Part shown: piece after piece, positions 21,967-32,124 of the stretch
Layout: the number at the start of each line of letters is the position of its first letter
Numbering within the stretch: position 1 is the first letter of the stretch
Assembly: GCA_958510825.1 (NCBI GenBank)
Contig: OY294044.1
Span: 103,950,893 to 104,014,892 of the forward strand
DNA: 64,000 nucleotides
Direction: 5' to 3'
From: Brachypterus glaber
Lineage: Eukaryota > Arthropoda > Insecta > Coleoptera > Kateretidae
Made by a program: the position numbers and the translations under genes
Notes under the pieces: model-generated
Told to the model about the DNA's origin: nothing
The model's input: the letters and a program-made list of their open reading frames with translations, nothing else
Database searches by the model: none

Positions 21967-21979
21967 AAAATTAACAAGT
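21967..21979 (+). repeat. 13-bp target-site duplication, left of PLE copy 2
   Basis: AAAATTAACAAGT, repeated at 23266-23278. Confidence 0.85.
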
Positions 21980-22025
21980 ACTTTCACTTTCGGGTTTAGA
22001 CCGTGTTAATGGATTTTCACTTTCC

Positions 22026-22060
22026 GACGTTTCGTCTCTTACTACTAGAGACATCTTCAG
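22026..22060 (-). ncRNA. Hammerhead ribozyme motif, PLE family A
   Basis: Same CUGAAGA/GAAAC/GUC motif as at 6746-6780, on the minus strand downstream of the GIY-YIG stop codon. Confidence 0.7.
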
Positions 22061-22103
22061 GGATTAATCTGAAACTAAGTTTCGAATCAACTTGTGTCAC
22101 TAT

Positions 22104-22739
22104 TTATGACGAGTTGTGGTTATTCACCCGTGACGAGGTTTTTCCTATCAAAGACTTCCATATTGCAGGTAAGTAGTAACCAGTGTCCCGATTGATATTG
22201 TTAGGATGCTTGATGATTTCTATCGATTCCCGTATCTTCCTTGGCATTTTTCTGTTTTCTGTTAATATTTGTTTTGTTTCAGACAAATTGATTTTATGAC
22301 CTGTTTCATGTACATGTTCGGCTACTGCCGATAAGGAAATTTGTTTCTTTCTTATATTGCGCTCATGCTCTTGAAGTCTTGTAGAAATTTTTCTCTTAGT
22401 TTCACCTATGTAAACCGTACCACAGGAGCAGGGTATTTTATATACGCCTTCTGAACTCAGGGGTATTTTGTCTTTTGTTGAAGTCAAACATTGACCTAAT
22501 TTTTGGTTGGACCGAAATATAGGCTTAATATTTGACTTCTTCAAAAGTTTACCTATTTTATCCGTGATACCGCTTACATAGGGAAGTATAACTTGTGTCT
22601 GTCTGTCATTGTCACTATTGTCCTGTTGTTTGTGTCTGGGATTTCTGTATTTGTATATGGTCTTATTAATGTCTTTTTTGGTATAACCGTTCATGGCCAA
22701 GGCTTTGGTTAGTTTAAGGAGTTCTTCAACAAAAGACAA
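22104..22739 (-). pseudogene. PLE GIY-YIG endonuclease part of Penelope protein, 5' truncated but open
   Basis: The frame is open for 211 codons and is the longest family A fragment here. It begins with the helical region between RT and endonuclease (EELLKLTKALAMNGYTKKDI), a polar linker (RHKQQDNSDNDRQ), LPYVSGITDKIGKLLKK, then GVYKIPCSCGTVYIGETKR, STRLQEHE, AVAEHVHETGH and the conserved terminus DTGYYLPAIWKSL. GIY-YIG nicks DNA for target-primed integration in PLEs. The RT is missing, so it is a fragment with no proven expression. The lack of stops indicates recent insertion. Confidence 0.85.
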
Positions 22740-23103
22740 AATACCCCTGAGTTCAGAAGGCGTATATAAAATACCCTGCTCCTGTGGTACGGTTTACATA
22801 GGTGAAACTAAGAGAAAAATTTCTACAAGACTTCAAGAGCATGAGCGCAATATATGAAAGAAACAAATTTCCTTATCGGCAGTAGCCGAACATGTACATG
22901 AAACAGGTCATAAAATCAATTTGTCTGAAACAAAACAAATATTAACAGAAAACAGAAAAATGCCAAGGAAGATACGGGAATCGATAGAAATCATCAAGCA
23001 TCCTAACAATATCAATCGGGACACTGGTTACCACTTACCTGCAATATGGAAGTCTTTGATAGGAAAAACCTCGTCACGGGTGAATAACCACAACTCGTCA
23101 TAA
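22731..23103 (+). pseudogene. PLE GIY-YIG domain, inverted partner arm with one stop
   Basis: Plus-strand copy of the same C-terminal region starting at KDKIPLSSEG and running to the native TAA at 23101-23103. One TGA at 22855-22857 replaces the Arg codon AGA of the HERNIRKK motif in the other copies. Otherwise it is nearly identical to 22104-22739, showing that both arms came from the same or sister transcripts. Confidence 0.85.
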
Positions 23104-23146
23104 ATAGTGACACAAGTTGATTCGAAACTTAGTTTCAGATTAATCC

Positions 23147-23181
23147 CTGAAGATGTCTCTAGTAGTAAGAGACGAAACGTC
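23147..23181 (+). ncRNA. Hammerhead ribozyme motif, PLE family A (right arm)
   Basis: Plus-strand CUGAAGA, GUCUCU/AGAGAC stem, GAAAC, GUC, flanked by UCC and GGA forming stem I. Confidence 0.7.
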
Positions 23182-23265
23182 GGAAAGTGAAAATCCATTA
23201 ACACGGTCTAAACCCGAAAGTGAAAGTTCTTTATATCTTAATGGCCGTGAAAGCTTAAAATCTAA

Positions 23266-23278
23266 AAAATTAACAAGT
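23266..23278 (+). repeat. 13-bp target-site duplication, right of PLE copy 2
   Basis: Second copy of AAAATTAACAAGT. Confidence 0.85.
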
Positions 23279-23404
23279 TTTAATTATCCAATTTAAAAAA
23301 TCAATTTTAAGTTCTCCAATTTTTTAAGAAAGAAGTATACCGTTCCGTACGCTCCTGACTGGCTTTAAGTGTACTCGTGGAAAAACTTTCATTCTCGTGG
23401 ACTA

Positions 23405-23987
23405 CACTGATAAAAAGGATCATTTGTATATGGCAATTAATTTATTTGGTTGTGAGTATGAATAGATTGGTGCCAATCTAATCATACTGACACGTAGAAC
23501 TTAAGATGTGACAGTTTTTACAATTTTTAATGTTTTCAAATTATTTATTTATTGTTTAATGTGTAATTTAGTAGTTTAATTTTAACCTACGTCAGTTTCC
23601 TCGTAGTTTTATTGTAAACCAAAAATTGTTGAAAAAGTATTTTGTAATTCGTTTTTTTTTTTTCGTTCTTTTTAGCCTTGAGAAAGTAACTAAAGTTCCG
23701 AAACCGTTGGCAATAGTTTAAATTTTATATAAATAAAGCCATTAGCAGTTTTTTATTAATATATTTCGTATGGCGTTTGAATTTTGAAGTATTTGGAATA
23801 AATTTTATTTCTGTCAAATAAATATTTAGTTCATGTATACAAATATTTTAATTTCAAAATGATTTATTAATGGGAAAAAAATAGGTTATTTGACAGAAAT
23901 AAAATTTATTTGTCACAACCAATAATTCAATTGGCCATATCCAACCAAATATTTTGTTGACGCAAATAAACTGTTTTTTTATCAGCG
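23405..23987. mobile_element. TA-flanked element with CACTGATAAAAA ends
   Basis: CACTGATAAAAAGGATCATTTG at the left and CAAATAAACTG...TTTATCAGCG at the right, TA on both sides. A single end of the same family (CACTGATAAAAAGGAT) is at about 24774. The interior includes a decayed hammerhead-like segment and AAATTTTATTTCTGTCAAATA repeated in inverted orientation (23805-23820 and 23893-23912). Non-coding. Confidence 0.5.
23674..23711 (+). ncRNA. Degenerate hammerhead-like motif
   Basis: AGCC before the core and GGC after it could form stem I, and GAAACCGUUGGC resembles GAAACGUUGGC with one inserted C. The first core reads UUGAGAA instead of CUGANGA, so it is a decayed PLE 3' end at best. Confidence 0.3.
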
Positions 23988-24051
23988 TAAAAGCTTAAGT
24001 TGCAAACCAATTTCGTAATATATTATCAACAAATTTTTTATCTCCAGTATT

Positions 24052-24500
24052 TTACTTTCCCCAGGGAAAGTCTTGCGTTAGTAAAAAAAAATCGAAAAAT
24101 TTGTATTGCTTTTTTTACGTTTCCGGACGTTTTATATCTAAAAAATATGGTTTCCGTCAAAAAAAAATTCTGTCTGTTCGTCTATGTGTCCGGGAAATTT
24201 GTGACCACGATAACTCAAGAACGCTTCGGGCTAAAGACTTCAAATTTGGACTACATATTTATTATCCGAATTTCTGGGATTGTTTTTCGTAAAAATCGGG
24301 TTGGGGTATGGGGATAAAATGGAGTAAAACACATTTTTTTCAATTTATTTTTCGTTTTACGAAAACATTTTTTTGAAAAAAAGAAAAAAAATTTGAAACA
24401 TTTTTTTTTTGAATTTTGTTTTGTTTTTGATTTTGATGAACCTGGGGCTATAGGGAAAATTATTATTTTGTTGGCAGCAGTATTTTTTTATCTCCAGATT
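24052..24500 (+). repeat. Dispersed repeat with CTTTCCCC(A)GGGAAAGTC start
   Basis: Matches 40980-41450 for about 400 bp: TTTACTTTCCCC, GGAAAGTCTTGCGTTAG, TCTGTCTGT, GTCCGGGAAATTTGTGACC, GATAACTCAAGAACGC, AAAGACTTCAAATTTGGAC, then a G-rich GGGGTAAAATGG block and poly-A. A weaker relative is at 44213-44330. The order is fixed, indicating a real family. Class unknown; no inverted ends seen. 24500-24960 is AT-rich with no further call. Confidence 0.55.
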
Positions 24501-24963
24501 TTTCCTAACAAAAAACGTCAATTTAAGGCACTTGTAACAAATTGTATAAATATAACAATGTTGTAAGACATAAATAATTTATTACTGAGGTAAGTTTACA
24601 GGTTGTAAACTTTCCTGTAAATTAAAGTCCAGCGAAGTTATAGATACCTTGAAAAATAATTAACATTAAACTAAATGAAGGGATACAAACTACCAGAAAA
24701 ATACTTAAATTTGGCAGAACTATTTTTAAAAGGTTACAAATATTTAGTTAAGGTGACAATTATTTGTAGCCAACACTGATAAAAAGGATTTATTCTGGGT
24801 GGATCAAAAGTTCGTTCAGAATAGCTATTTTTCTAACAAGTGCGGAAAAGCCTCTTTACGCATGCGTTAGGAACGAGCAGGGTTAAAATAAAATATAATT
24901 TTATATTTTATTAAATAAATCAAAATAAATCTTATTTTTATAATATTATGAGTAAATATAACA

Positions 24964-24971
24964 AGAATAAC
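24964..24971 (+). repeat. 8-bp target-site duplication of outer hAT-like element (left)
   Basis: AGAATAAC, repeated at 25978-25985. Confidence 0.75.
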
Positions 24972-25977
24972 GGCAGACTAACATCAATACTCTAAATTTC
25001 TCTACTCCCTAACATCCCTACTCCATAACATCCCTACTCCATAACAACTCTACTCTGTAAGGCAGACTAACATCTCTACTCTAAATTTCTCTACTCCCTA
25101 ACATCCCTACTCCATAACATCCCTACTCCACAACAACTCTACTCTGTAACATCTCTACTCCATAACATCTCTACTCCGTAACAACTCTACTCCACACTAT
25201 ATGCACTTTATTAGCCACTTAATAATAAATGAGCAGTTCAAAGAACAAAGAATCTTCTTCTTCTAGATTATTTTATTTTTTTCCTAGAAAACGTTTATCT
25301 TTAAATGTAAATCTAGAACAATCATAAATGAATTATTCTAAAAGCAACAATGACCGCGTACTCTTAACATGCACTTATATGTAAGTAATTAATAAACTGA
25401 ATTCATTTTTGACAGTGACTTTTTGACATGACAAATATTCTTTTGAGTTAAGACAAGTGGCTAATCGAGTGTCTATAGTGTGGAGTAGAGTTGTTACGGA
25501 GTAGAGATGTTATGGAGTAGAGATGTTACGGAGTAGAGTTGTTGTGGAGTAGGGATGTTATGGAGTAGGGATGTTAGGGAGTAGAGAAATTTAAAGTAGA
25601 GATGTTAGTCTGCCCTCTGTAACATCTGTACTCCGTAACAACTCTACTCCACACTATATGCGCTTTATTAGCCACTTTATAATAAATGAGCGGTTTGCAG
25701 AACAAAGAAGCTTCTTCTTCTAGATTATTTTATTTTTTTCCTAAAAAACGTTTATCTTTAAGTTTAAATCTAGAACAAACAGTGACTTAGCATGACATTT
25801 TTTTTTTGAGTTAAGACAAGTGGCTAATCGAGTGCATATAGTGCGGAGTAGAGTTGTTACGGAGTAGAGATGTTATGGAGTAGGGATGTTACAGAGTAGA
25901 GTTGTTATCGAGTAGCGATGTTATGGAGTAGGGATGTTAGGGAGTAGAGAAATTTAGAGTAGAGATGTTAGTCTGCC
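24972..25977. mobile_element. hAT-like foldback element, outer copy
   Basis: Ends GGCAGACTAACATC and GATGTTAGTCTGCC with an 8-bp duplication. Each arm is about 200 bp of degenerate CTCTACTCC/GTAACATC units. A second copy of the same family (25061-25614) is inserted in its left arm. The middle (CACACTATATGC, AGCTTCTTCTTCTAG) is shared with 6485-7818. Eight-bp duplications and terminal inverted repeats fit hAT, but there is no transposase. Confidence 0.75.
25061..25614. mobile_element. hAT-like foldback element, inner copy inserted into a relative
   Basis: 554 bp starting GGCAGACTAACATCTC and ending GAGATGTTAGTCTGCC, flanked by CTCTGTAA on both sides (25053-25060 and 25615-25622). That octamer fits the nTnnnnAn preference of hAT targets. 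It preserves the uninterrupted sequence in which PLE copy 1 landed at 6676. Confidence 0.8.
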
Positions 25978-26467
25978 AGAATAACACTACACAATTAAGA
26001 AATTAAAAAATATGCGTGCGAAAAAGGCTTTCTTTCCACACGCATATGGGTGCGGAAATAGTGATCTTTAAGCATGCTCGTAGGAAAAAAAAATTTTATT
26101 GACTTTTTGTTAGGAGCAAAGGCCGTTTTTTAGTTCACTACTTAGGAGGAGCGCAAGCTTACCAAGGGCATAATTTTTCCCTTGCCTTAATTTAAAAAAA
26201 AAACAAGACGTGAAGATATGTAATGCTACGCATTCCATTATATATTATTCACAGTAAATGGTATAGTGCATTTTCCCAAATAATTTTCAAAAAAAAAAAT
26301 AAAATTTAAATCTTTTTTTGAAAAACGAAAAATAAAATATTTATTTATTTATTGGTTTGGACTTTTGGACTTTTTGTACAAAGGCATGGAGAGCCCCAAA
26401 TAAGCTTTAAGCTTGTGCTAGGGGCTCTCCATTAATTTAGATAAGAAATATAAACCATATATATAAA

Positions 26468-27268
26468 GAATGTAAAATAATGTAAAATAATTTAAAATAA
26501 TGTAAAAAATGTGAAAGAATGTAAAAGAATGTAAAATAATGTAAAAGAATGTAAAATAATTTAATAAAATATATTTACAATAATTTACATATTTTTACAT
26601 GATTTTACAATGTCGGGCTATATTATTTTAAGACGCGCGTGCGCTTTGGACAATAACCAAGAAAGCATCGCATCATGAGATGGACCGTTTAATATTGTTA
26701 TTGTTAGAGAGATAGCGACGCATGCTGCTAGGTTAAAGTGTTAAAAGTGTAAAAAAAGGTAAATATTATTTATGTACGATATTTAAATGCTTTAATTGTG
26801 GCCTAAAATTTAGGTTCATTATAAATTGCGATCTTTATCAACCAATAGATCTTTAAAGAAAGAGTAAGCAGTTTATACTCGTACTAAGGGTGCAAATCGT
26901 TTGGTTTATTAAACCAAATGAACTTTACGCTACGATATTTCAAAAAAGCTTTGACACAGAGACTTGTAATTTGGAACGAACATTTTCTAAGTAGTAAATA
27001 TTTTTATTTTCAAATTTCAAGTCCAAACCATTCTGGACTATGTAATTTTTAGCGTTCCGGTCTATGCAAAATATTACCATTCTGGACTATGTAATTTTTA
27101 GAGTTCCGATCTATGCAAAATATTAACATTCTGGACTATGTAATTTTTACCGTTCCGGTCTATGCAAAACATTACCATTACGGACTATGTAATTTTTACC
27201 ATTCCGGTCTATGGCAACATATTACCATTTACGGACCATGTAATTTAATGTAATTTATTTTTACCGTG
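26468..27268 (+). mobile_element. TA-target MITE, copy B (left end truncated)
   Basis: Begins inside the ATGTAAAA repeat block and ends TTTTTACCGTG. It matches copy A through ACGCGCGTGCGCTTTGG, GAGAGATAGCGACGC and the GGACTATGTAATTTTTA repeats. It lies 431 bp from inverted copy C, so the pair could fold into a long hairpin. 25990-26465 holds AT-rich DNA and an inverted GGAGAGCCCC...GGGGCTCTCC pair (about 26386-26430). Confidence 0.75.
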
Positions 27269-27699
27269 CAGATTTTTCTCAGGAATAAGCAAAATTAACC
27301 AATATCTTCAAAAACATTTTCCTTGCTTCTTCTAATATTTGTTTAATCCAATTTAATCTCAAGTTTTAGCCGCTATTTACCATTAATTTAGAACAGAAAT
27401 TTTTTAATAAAAGTAATTTTTCCTAAAAAACTTATGTTAAGGATTTTTTTCCATCTTTTTTCGATTTTTTTAAAAGTTTAACCCTCCATAACTTTTTTGT
27501 TTTTTGGAGGGGAAATTAGAATAGGGATCTTCCCCTCGTAGAACTTCATTTTCCCTGAAAATTTCAACTCGATCGGTTTGTTTTTTTTTTCTTGATGGTA
27601 ATGTTGGTGCAACATATCTATAGAGTTATTGCGTCGCTGAGGTGGAATAAACCATCAAAAAGTTGAAAGTTGTCAAAATAAAATGGTTTTGATATTGTA

Positions 27700-28579
27700 C
27701 ACGGTAAAAATAAATTACATAGTCCATAAATGGTAATATGTTGCCATAGACCGGAATGGTAAAAATTACATAGTCCGTAATGGTAATGTTTTGCATAGAC
27801 TGGAACAGTAAAAATACAATTTTGTTTAAAATTAAAATTTTCTGTCCTTAGTAAAAATACAAAGTCCATAAAGGTAAGACCGGAACGCTAAAAATTACAT
27901 AGTCCAGAATGGTTTGGACTAGAAATTTGAAAAAAAATATTTACTACTTAGAAAATGTTTGTTCCAAATTACAAGTCTCTGTGTCAAAGCTTTTTTTAAA
28001 TATCGTAGCGTAAAGTTCATTTGGTTTAATAAACCAAACGATTTGCACCCTTAATACGAGTATAAACTGCTTACATATTTCTTTAAAGATCTATTGGTTG
28101 ATAAAGATCGTAATTTATAATAAACATAAATTTTAGGCCACAAATAAAGCATTTCATATCGTACATAAATAATATTTATATTTTTTTACACTTTTAACAC
28201 TTTCACCTAGCAGCATGCATCGCTATCTCTCTAACAATAACAGTATTAAACGGTCCGTCTCATGATGCGACGCCTTCTTGGTTATTGTCCAAAGCGAACG
28301 CGCGTCTTAAAATAACATAGCCCGACATTGTAAAATCATGTAAAACTATGTAAATCAATGTAAATATATTTTTTTACATTATTTTACATTCTTTTACATT
28401 CTTTTACATTATTTTACATTCTTTTACATTGTTTTACATTCTTTTACATTTTTTTACATTCTTTTACATTATTTTACATAAATTCATGAATTATGCATAG
28501 TCCAGAATAGTAAATTTACTATTCCGTACTATGTAAATTCATGTATTTTTACATTATTTTACATGCAGTTTTTACAGTG
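27700..28579 (-). mobile_element. TA-target MITE, copy C
   Basis: Minus-orientation full-length copy: starts CACGGTAAAAAT, ends TTTTTACAGTG, with TA on each side. About 110 bp near its left end (27800-27870) is extra sequence not seen in the other copies. The ACATTCTTTT block is expanded to about ten units. Confidence 0.8.
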
Positions 28580-29012
28580 TACCTATACAAAAAAGCTCTT
28601 ATAAGTTTGGTATATTCAAAGCATTTTTATCAGTATAATATATCACCTAGATGTATTTTCGAACATACTTCAAAAGGTTTAAAACAAATTTGATAATTTA
28701 TATTCTTCCACTTTTCAAAAAGTTTTCAGCAGTAGCGGATTGGCATAATAGGCAAATTTATTTTTTCTTCAAGCGTACTAAAACGTTCATATTTTATAAC
28801 TGAACACATTAGTTGAAAGTCATATATTTTTTTACAGTAAAAAATAAGTTCATTGATGTACGCCTTAAAAAAAAGTTAGGTAGCAAAACCACCACTGGCG
28901 GCAGCACTCTTTGACTTTGATGACAGCCATTCTTCAAACTTTTTTGTTTATTATGTAAACAAGTAGTTGACTCGATATTCTGTGCAAAAACATTGTGTGA
29001 AATTAATTACAA

Positions 29013-29147
29013 ATGATTGAAGAAGAATCTATGGTTTATACACCTACAAATCTCTCCTAAATTGCAAATGCTACATTAGACAAGTTACCATCGAAATCTC
29101 GAAAAATGTACGATTTAGTCTACGAAAAAAAAATTAAAATGAGCTAA
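29013..29147 (+). pseudogene. Decayed 5' part of a tyrosine-recombinase (Crypton-like) ORF
   Basis: From ATG 29013 the frame reads IEEESMVYTPTNLS, TAA (29058-29060), then IANATLDKLPSKSRKMYDLVYEKK and a second stop at 29145-29147. The LPSKSRKxYxxxYEKF-type segment resembles the N-terminal SAM-like core-binding helix of Crypton and related tyrosine recombinases common in insects. The catalytic R..HxxR..Y domain is absent. Upstream 28885-29012 looks like an untranslated leader. Similarity is judged by eye on about 25 residues, so the assignment is tentative. Confidence 0.35.
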
Positions 29148-29272
29148 GAAAGGTTTAAGTTTATTTCGTAAGGTTTTTTTTGGCGATTTTTAATAAAAAA
29201 AAAGCATACTTTATTACTGAATAAATTAAATTCAAAAATTAATATTTAAAAAATATATATATAGGATGCTTG

Positions 29273-29417
29273 AAGAAAAAATAGTATGTTTCACTCAGAG
29301 GAACAGTGCTTTTTTTTACTCGTCTGTAGTTTACGGACTCCGCTTCGCGTCATCCGTAAAAAAACTAGTAAAAAAAAGCTTCACTTTTCCTCTTAGTAAA
29401 ACAATATACTATTTTTC
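29273..29417. repeat. 145-bp hairpin around AAAAATAGTAT
   Basis: GAAAAAATAGTATGTTTCACTC... and ...AGTAAAACAATATACTATTTTTC are inverted over about 50 bp with a CG-containing centre (CGCTTCGCG). A further GGAAAAATAGTATACG occurs at about 29598. Confidence 0.5.
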
Positions 29418-29689
29418 CTACCACCTAGTTAGTAGTTAGTGCTTATTTTCCACTTTGCCATAACAGCGGTCGGAAAGTGACAGTCAGCTGATTTTACATA
29501 TATTCAGAAAACAAGTGCACGTCAAACACAAAACGTCAAATTAATAAAATTAATTACACTATTTTTGCATTTTTAAATGTTTAGGTGTTAGGTCGTAGGA
29601 AAAATAGTATACGCACCTCGACGCAAATCTATTTCAGTGCACTTCGAGTACTTTTGACAGTAATAAGTTTCAGACGGGGTGTAGGGGGC

Positions 29690-29935
29690 TGGAACCGTTA
29701 CGAAAGAATGTCCCATTCCATCCGAGAACTTTAAATTTATGTGACGCTTTTTGGGACACTTTTTCGTAACGATTAATATGTTTTAGAAGAGGGGGTAGGG
29801 GGCTGAAAAGTTTCCCAAAATATGTGACGCTTACGATATCAACAAAGTTCTCGGCTGGGAATCAAAAGTGTCCCAAAATTATGTGACGCAAAAGTGAGAA
29901 CTTTAAATTTATGTGACGCTTACGATATTATTTCT
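29690..29935 (+). repeat. Short internal direct repeats with TTTATGTGACGCTT
   Basis: GAGAACTTTAAATTTATGTGACGCTT occurs twice (about 29725 and 29902), and TGTGACGC several more times with TGTCCCAAAA between. A G-rich GGGGGCTGAA occurs twice. Not coding. Confidence 0.4.
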
Positions 29936-30139
29936 TCAATTAAAGAAAACCTTGTCTCGTAACTGGATGCCTAAAACATATTAAAGTTGGCACAGTTTTG
30001 CTTTAATTGTACAGTAGAACTTGGCTTCGCCATGTAAAAAAAAATAAACACTCCAGTGCACTGAGAACTACGTGTAATAAATCTGTACAAATCTGTTTGA
30101 TTTTTCGCACTAGTGCGAAAAGTAAAATAGCTGCCGTTG

Positions 30140-30314
30140 CAGGGGCGTAACCAGGTCCAAATTTTGGAGGGAAGGCTTGAGCCCCCTATATGTATATGTA
30201 TATGTAAAAAATATATGCGTAATTTTACTTGTATAGTTTGATTTGGGAGGTGGGATCTTTACAAAATTTGGGGGGCATAGCCACCCCCCAAGTCCCGCCC
30301 TAGTTACGCCTATC
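30140..30314. mobile_element. 175-bp hAT-type MITE (CAGGGGCGTAACCAGG)
   Basis: Starts CAGGGGCGTAACCAGG and ends CCTAGTTACGCCTATC. Flanks TGCCGTTG (30132-30139 and 30315-30322) form an 8-bp duplication. The start is the classic hAT terminus. The last bases have drifted. Confidence 0.7.
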
Positions 30315-30396
30315 TGCCGTTGATTAGTTGATTGATATTGAAACTGATGACATTGGAACTCTAACCTCAAATTTCCAAAATACAAATTTATATATT

Positions 30397-30409
30397 AAGA
30401 TTTTACGAT
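30397..30409 (+). repeat. 13-bp target-site duplication of the SINE (left)
   Basis: AAGATTTTACGAT, repeated at 30676-30688. Confidence 0.85.
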
Positions 30410-30675
30410 GCCGACCCCGGTAGCACAATGGTTAGCGCGTTTGATTACGGATCCTGGGGTTGTGGGTTCGAGCCCCACATAGAGCATGGATGTATAGTGG
30501 TGTAAATAGTCGGTAGATGGAACTACGATAACTAACTGTTGCAGGTGAAACTGTAAACATATTTCAGGGTGGATGCGAGTTCTGTTGAGGACCGTGCTTC
30601 GGAGGGCACGTAAAGATGGCGGTCCCGTCAATTAGGCCATAGTAGCGAAAAACGACGTTAAACAGTAAACCAAAC
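30410..30675 (+). mobile_element. tRNA-derived SINE, 266 bp, full length
   Basis: The tRNA-like head has an A box around TAGCACAATGGTTAGCGCG and a B box GGTTCGAGCCC with a full T-arm (TGTGGGTTCGAGCCCCACA). The body contains a GAGGGCACGTAAAGATGG segment and the 3' end reads ACGTTAAACAGTAAACCAAAC. A perfect 13-bp duplication flanks it, so it moved by target-primed reverse transcription. The head pairs poorly as an acceptor stem, ruling out a functional tRNA. The 3' part should match the partner non-LTR element, which was not identified in this window. Confidence 0.85.
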
Positions 30676-30688
30676 AAGATTTTACGAT
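30676..30688 (+). repeat. 13-bp target-site duplication of the SINE (right)
   Basis: Second AAGATTTTACGAT. Confidence 0.85.
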
Positions 30689-31370
30689 CGAATAAAATAT
30701 AGTGCTGATAAACAGACGAAAACTGTTTTTAGGGCGATTATGGTTTCCAACCTTCCTAAACCTCAAATTTTGTCTATAATAATTATATCTTGCATAGTTT
30801 AAGACCTTGTTTTGTAAGACACTCTTCTTGGCACTTGATAGATCATAAAAAAGCTTAGATAGTTTTTAAAGTTATTAGAATATGCTGCGCTTATTCTGCA
30901 AGATTTTTTTAGAATGATCATAGAAGCTTTCGCATGATTTAAACGGTATTCATTGTATGTCTTAAAACATGCTTAGAACGTTCTACGTAAATCAGCCCAT
31001 ACTAGATTTATGAAATAATAAATAAATATTTTTAAAATTTTGTTTAAAATTAAAAATTTCTGTCCTCACTAATTCTACGTCTAACCACACGTTAGTGGTA
31101 CTATGTGCTTGAGACACACAAGTCTTCAACTTGCTACCATTCAGTCTCCAGACTAGGAGAGGTATGAGTAGTTGTCTAAATCTAGCAATAGATGGCTCAC
31201 AAGTCTACTTCAATGTAATGACTATATTCCTTTTGCGAATAAAGTCTAAAAACGTTTTCTTAATCAGCGTGCAGAGTTGACTCTTGGTACTGAAGAGGGC
31301 CAGCAGCCCGAAACTGTCAGTCTACCAATACAAGGGCGTAGATCTTTTTCTTCTATGGGAGGGGTAATAC

Positions 31371-31745
31371 CCAGGGCCGGCCTTTCAAGCCTCAAATTTG
31401 GCGCCTCTAGCAAAAGAAAAAACACCCTAAAATAAAGCTTTGTGCGCCTACAAAAAAAAATTCCCCCCAAAAAATACCACAAGAAAAAAAGCGTTGTCCC
31501 TGACGGTTTCTACCAAACGTGGCGCCCCTACAAAAAAAATGACGGGGCCCAAAAAAATACCCTAAGACAAAAACTTTGTCCCTGACGGTTTCTACCAAAC
31601 TTGGCGCCCAAAAAAATACCAACAAGAAAAAAAAATGTGTCCCTGACGGTTTCTACCAAACTTGGCGCCCTGCAAACAAAATTGGCACCCACGCCTATGG
31701 GGGTGGGGGGGGGGGGGTAATTACCCCCATTATCCCCCCTAATCT
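31371..31745. repeat. Tandem CCCTGACGGTTTCTACCAAAC units in a hAT-like remnant
   Basis: GTCCCTGACGGTTTCTACC starts at 31496, 31578 and 31639, each followed by AAAC(T/G)TGGCGCCC and an A-rich spacer, so units are 82 and 61 bp. The region opens with CAGGGCCGGCC (31371), a hAT-like terminus, and closes in a G run. Overlapping minus-strand frames here are low-complexity and not believed. 30700-31260 shows no feature. Confidence 0.55.
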
Positions 31746-32124
31746 ACGCCCTTGGGTTTATGCACCATTTATACCCGCCCAGACCCGTCATTTTCAGCAG
31801 GCAGTATGTAGGCTCAGTGTGGGTTTTCCAACGAGCGGCCAACGAACCAATGTTTGATGGCTACTATTAAATGTTTCCGTGTATGTTTGTTTGTTCCCCT
31901 CTAGAAGCTAATCTTGTTGACAAATAAGGTTTATATTCTTCTTGATCATACACTTCTCTTGAAAAAAGGTGGTACACTTAAAATTGTTTTGTCTTATATT
32001 GGATTGATTTATAAATAAAAAAAAATAGATTTAATTTAAAATACTTTTAAATTTAATTCAGTTTAATTTAGTCTTTGTGGGCCCCAGATGCTCGGGCGGC
32101 CCAAGTTGGGTCCCCATTTTCGGG

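Larger units (their letters stand above)
21980..23265. mobile_element. Penelope-like element family A, copy 2, head-to-head inverted dimer
   Basis: 1,286 bp between 13-bp duplications. The left arm (21980-22730) is in minus orientation with GIY-YIG coding and a hammerhead. The right arm (22724-23265) is in plus orientation with a shorter piece of the same coding end, a second hammerhead and the terminal TTAATGGCCGTGAAAGC. The arms meet at CTTCAAC (22724-22730), which both parental sequences share. The right end reaches further than in copy 1. Confidence 0.9.

Noticed and set aside
30410..30482. Functional tRNA gene
   Set aside because: A and B boxes are present, but the acceptor stem does not pair and the segment is the head of a SINE with target duplications.
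31264..31857. Overlapping frames of 72-93 codons on both strands
   Set aside because: They lie in A-rich and G-rich tandem units; low complexity and inconsistent frames.
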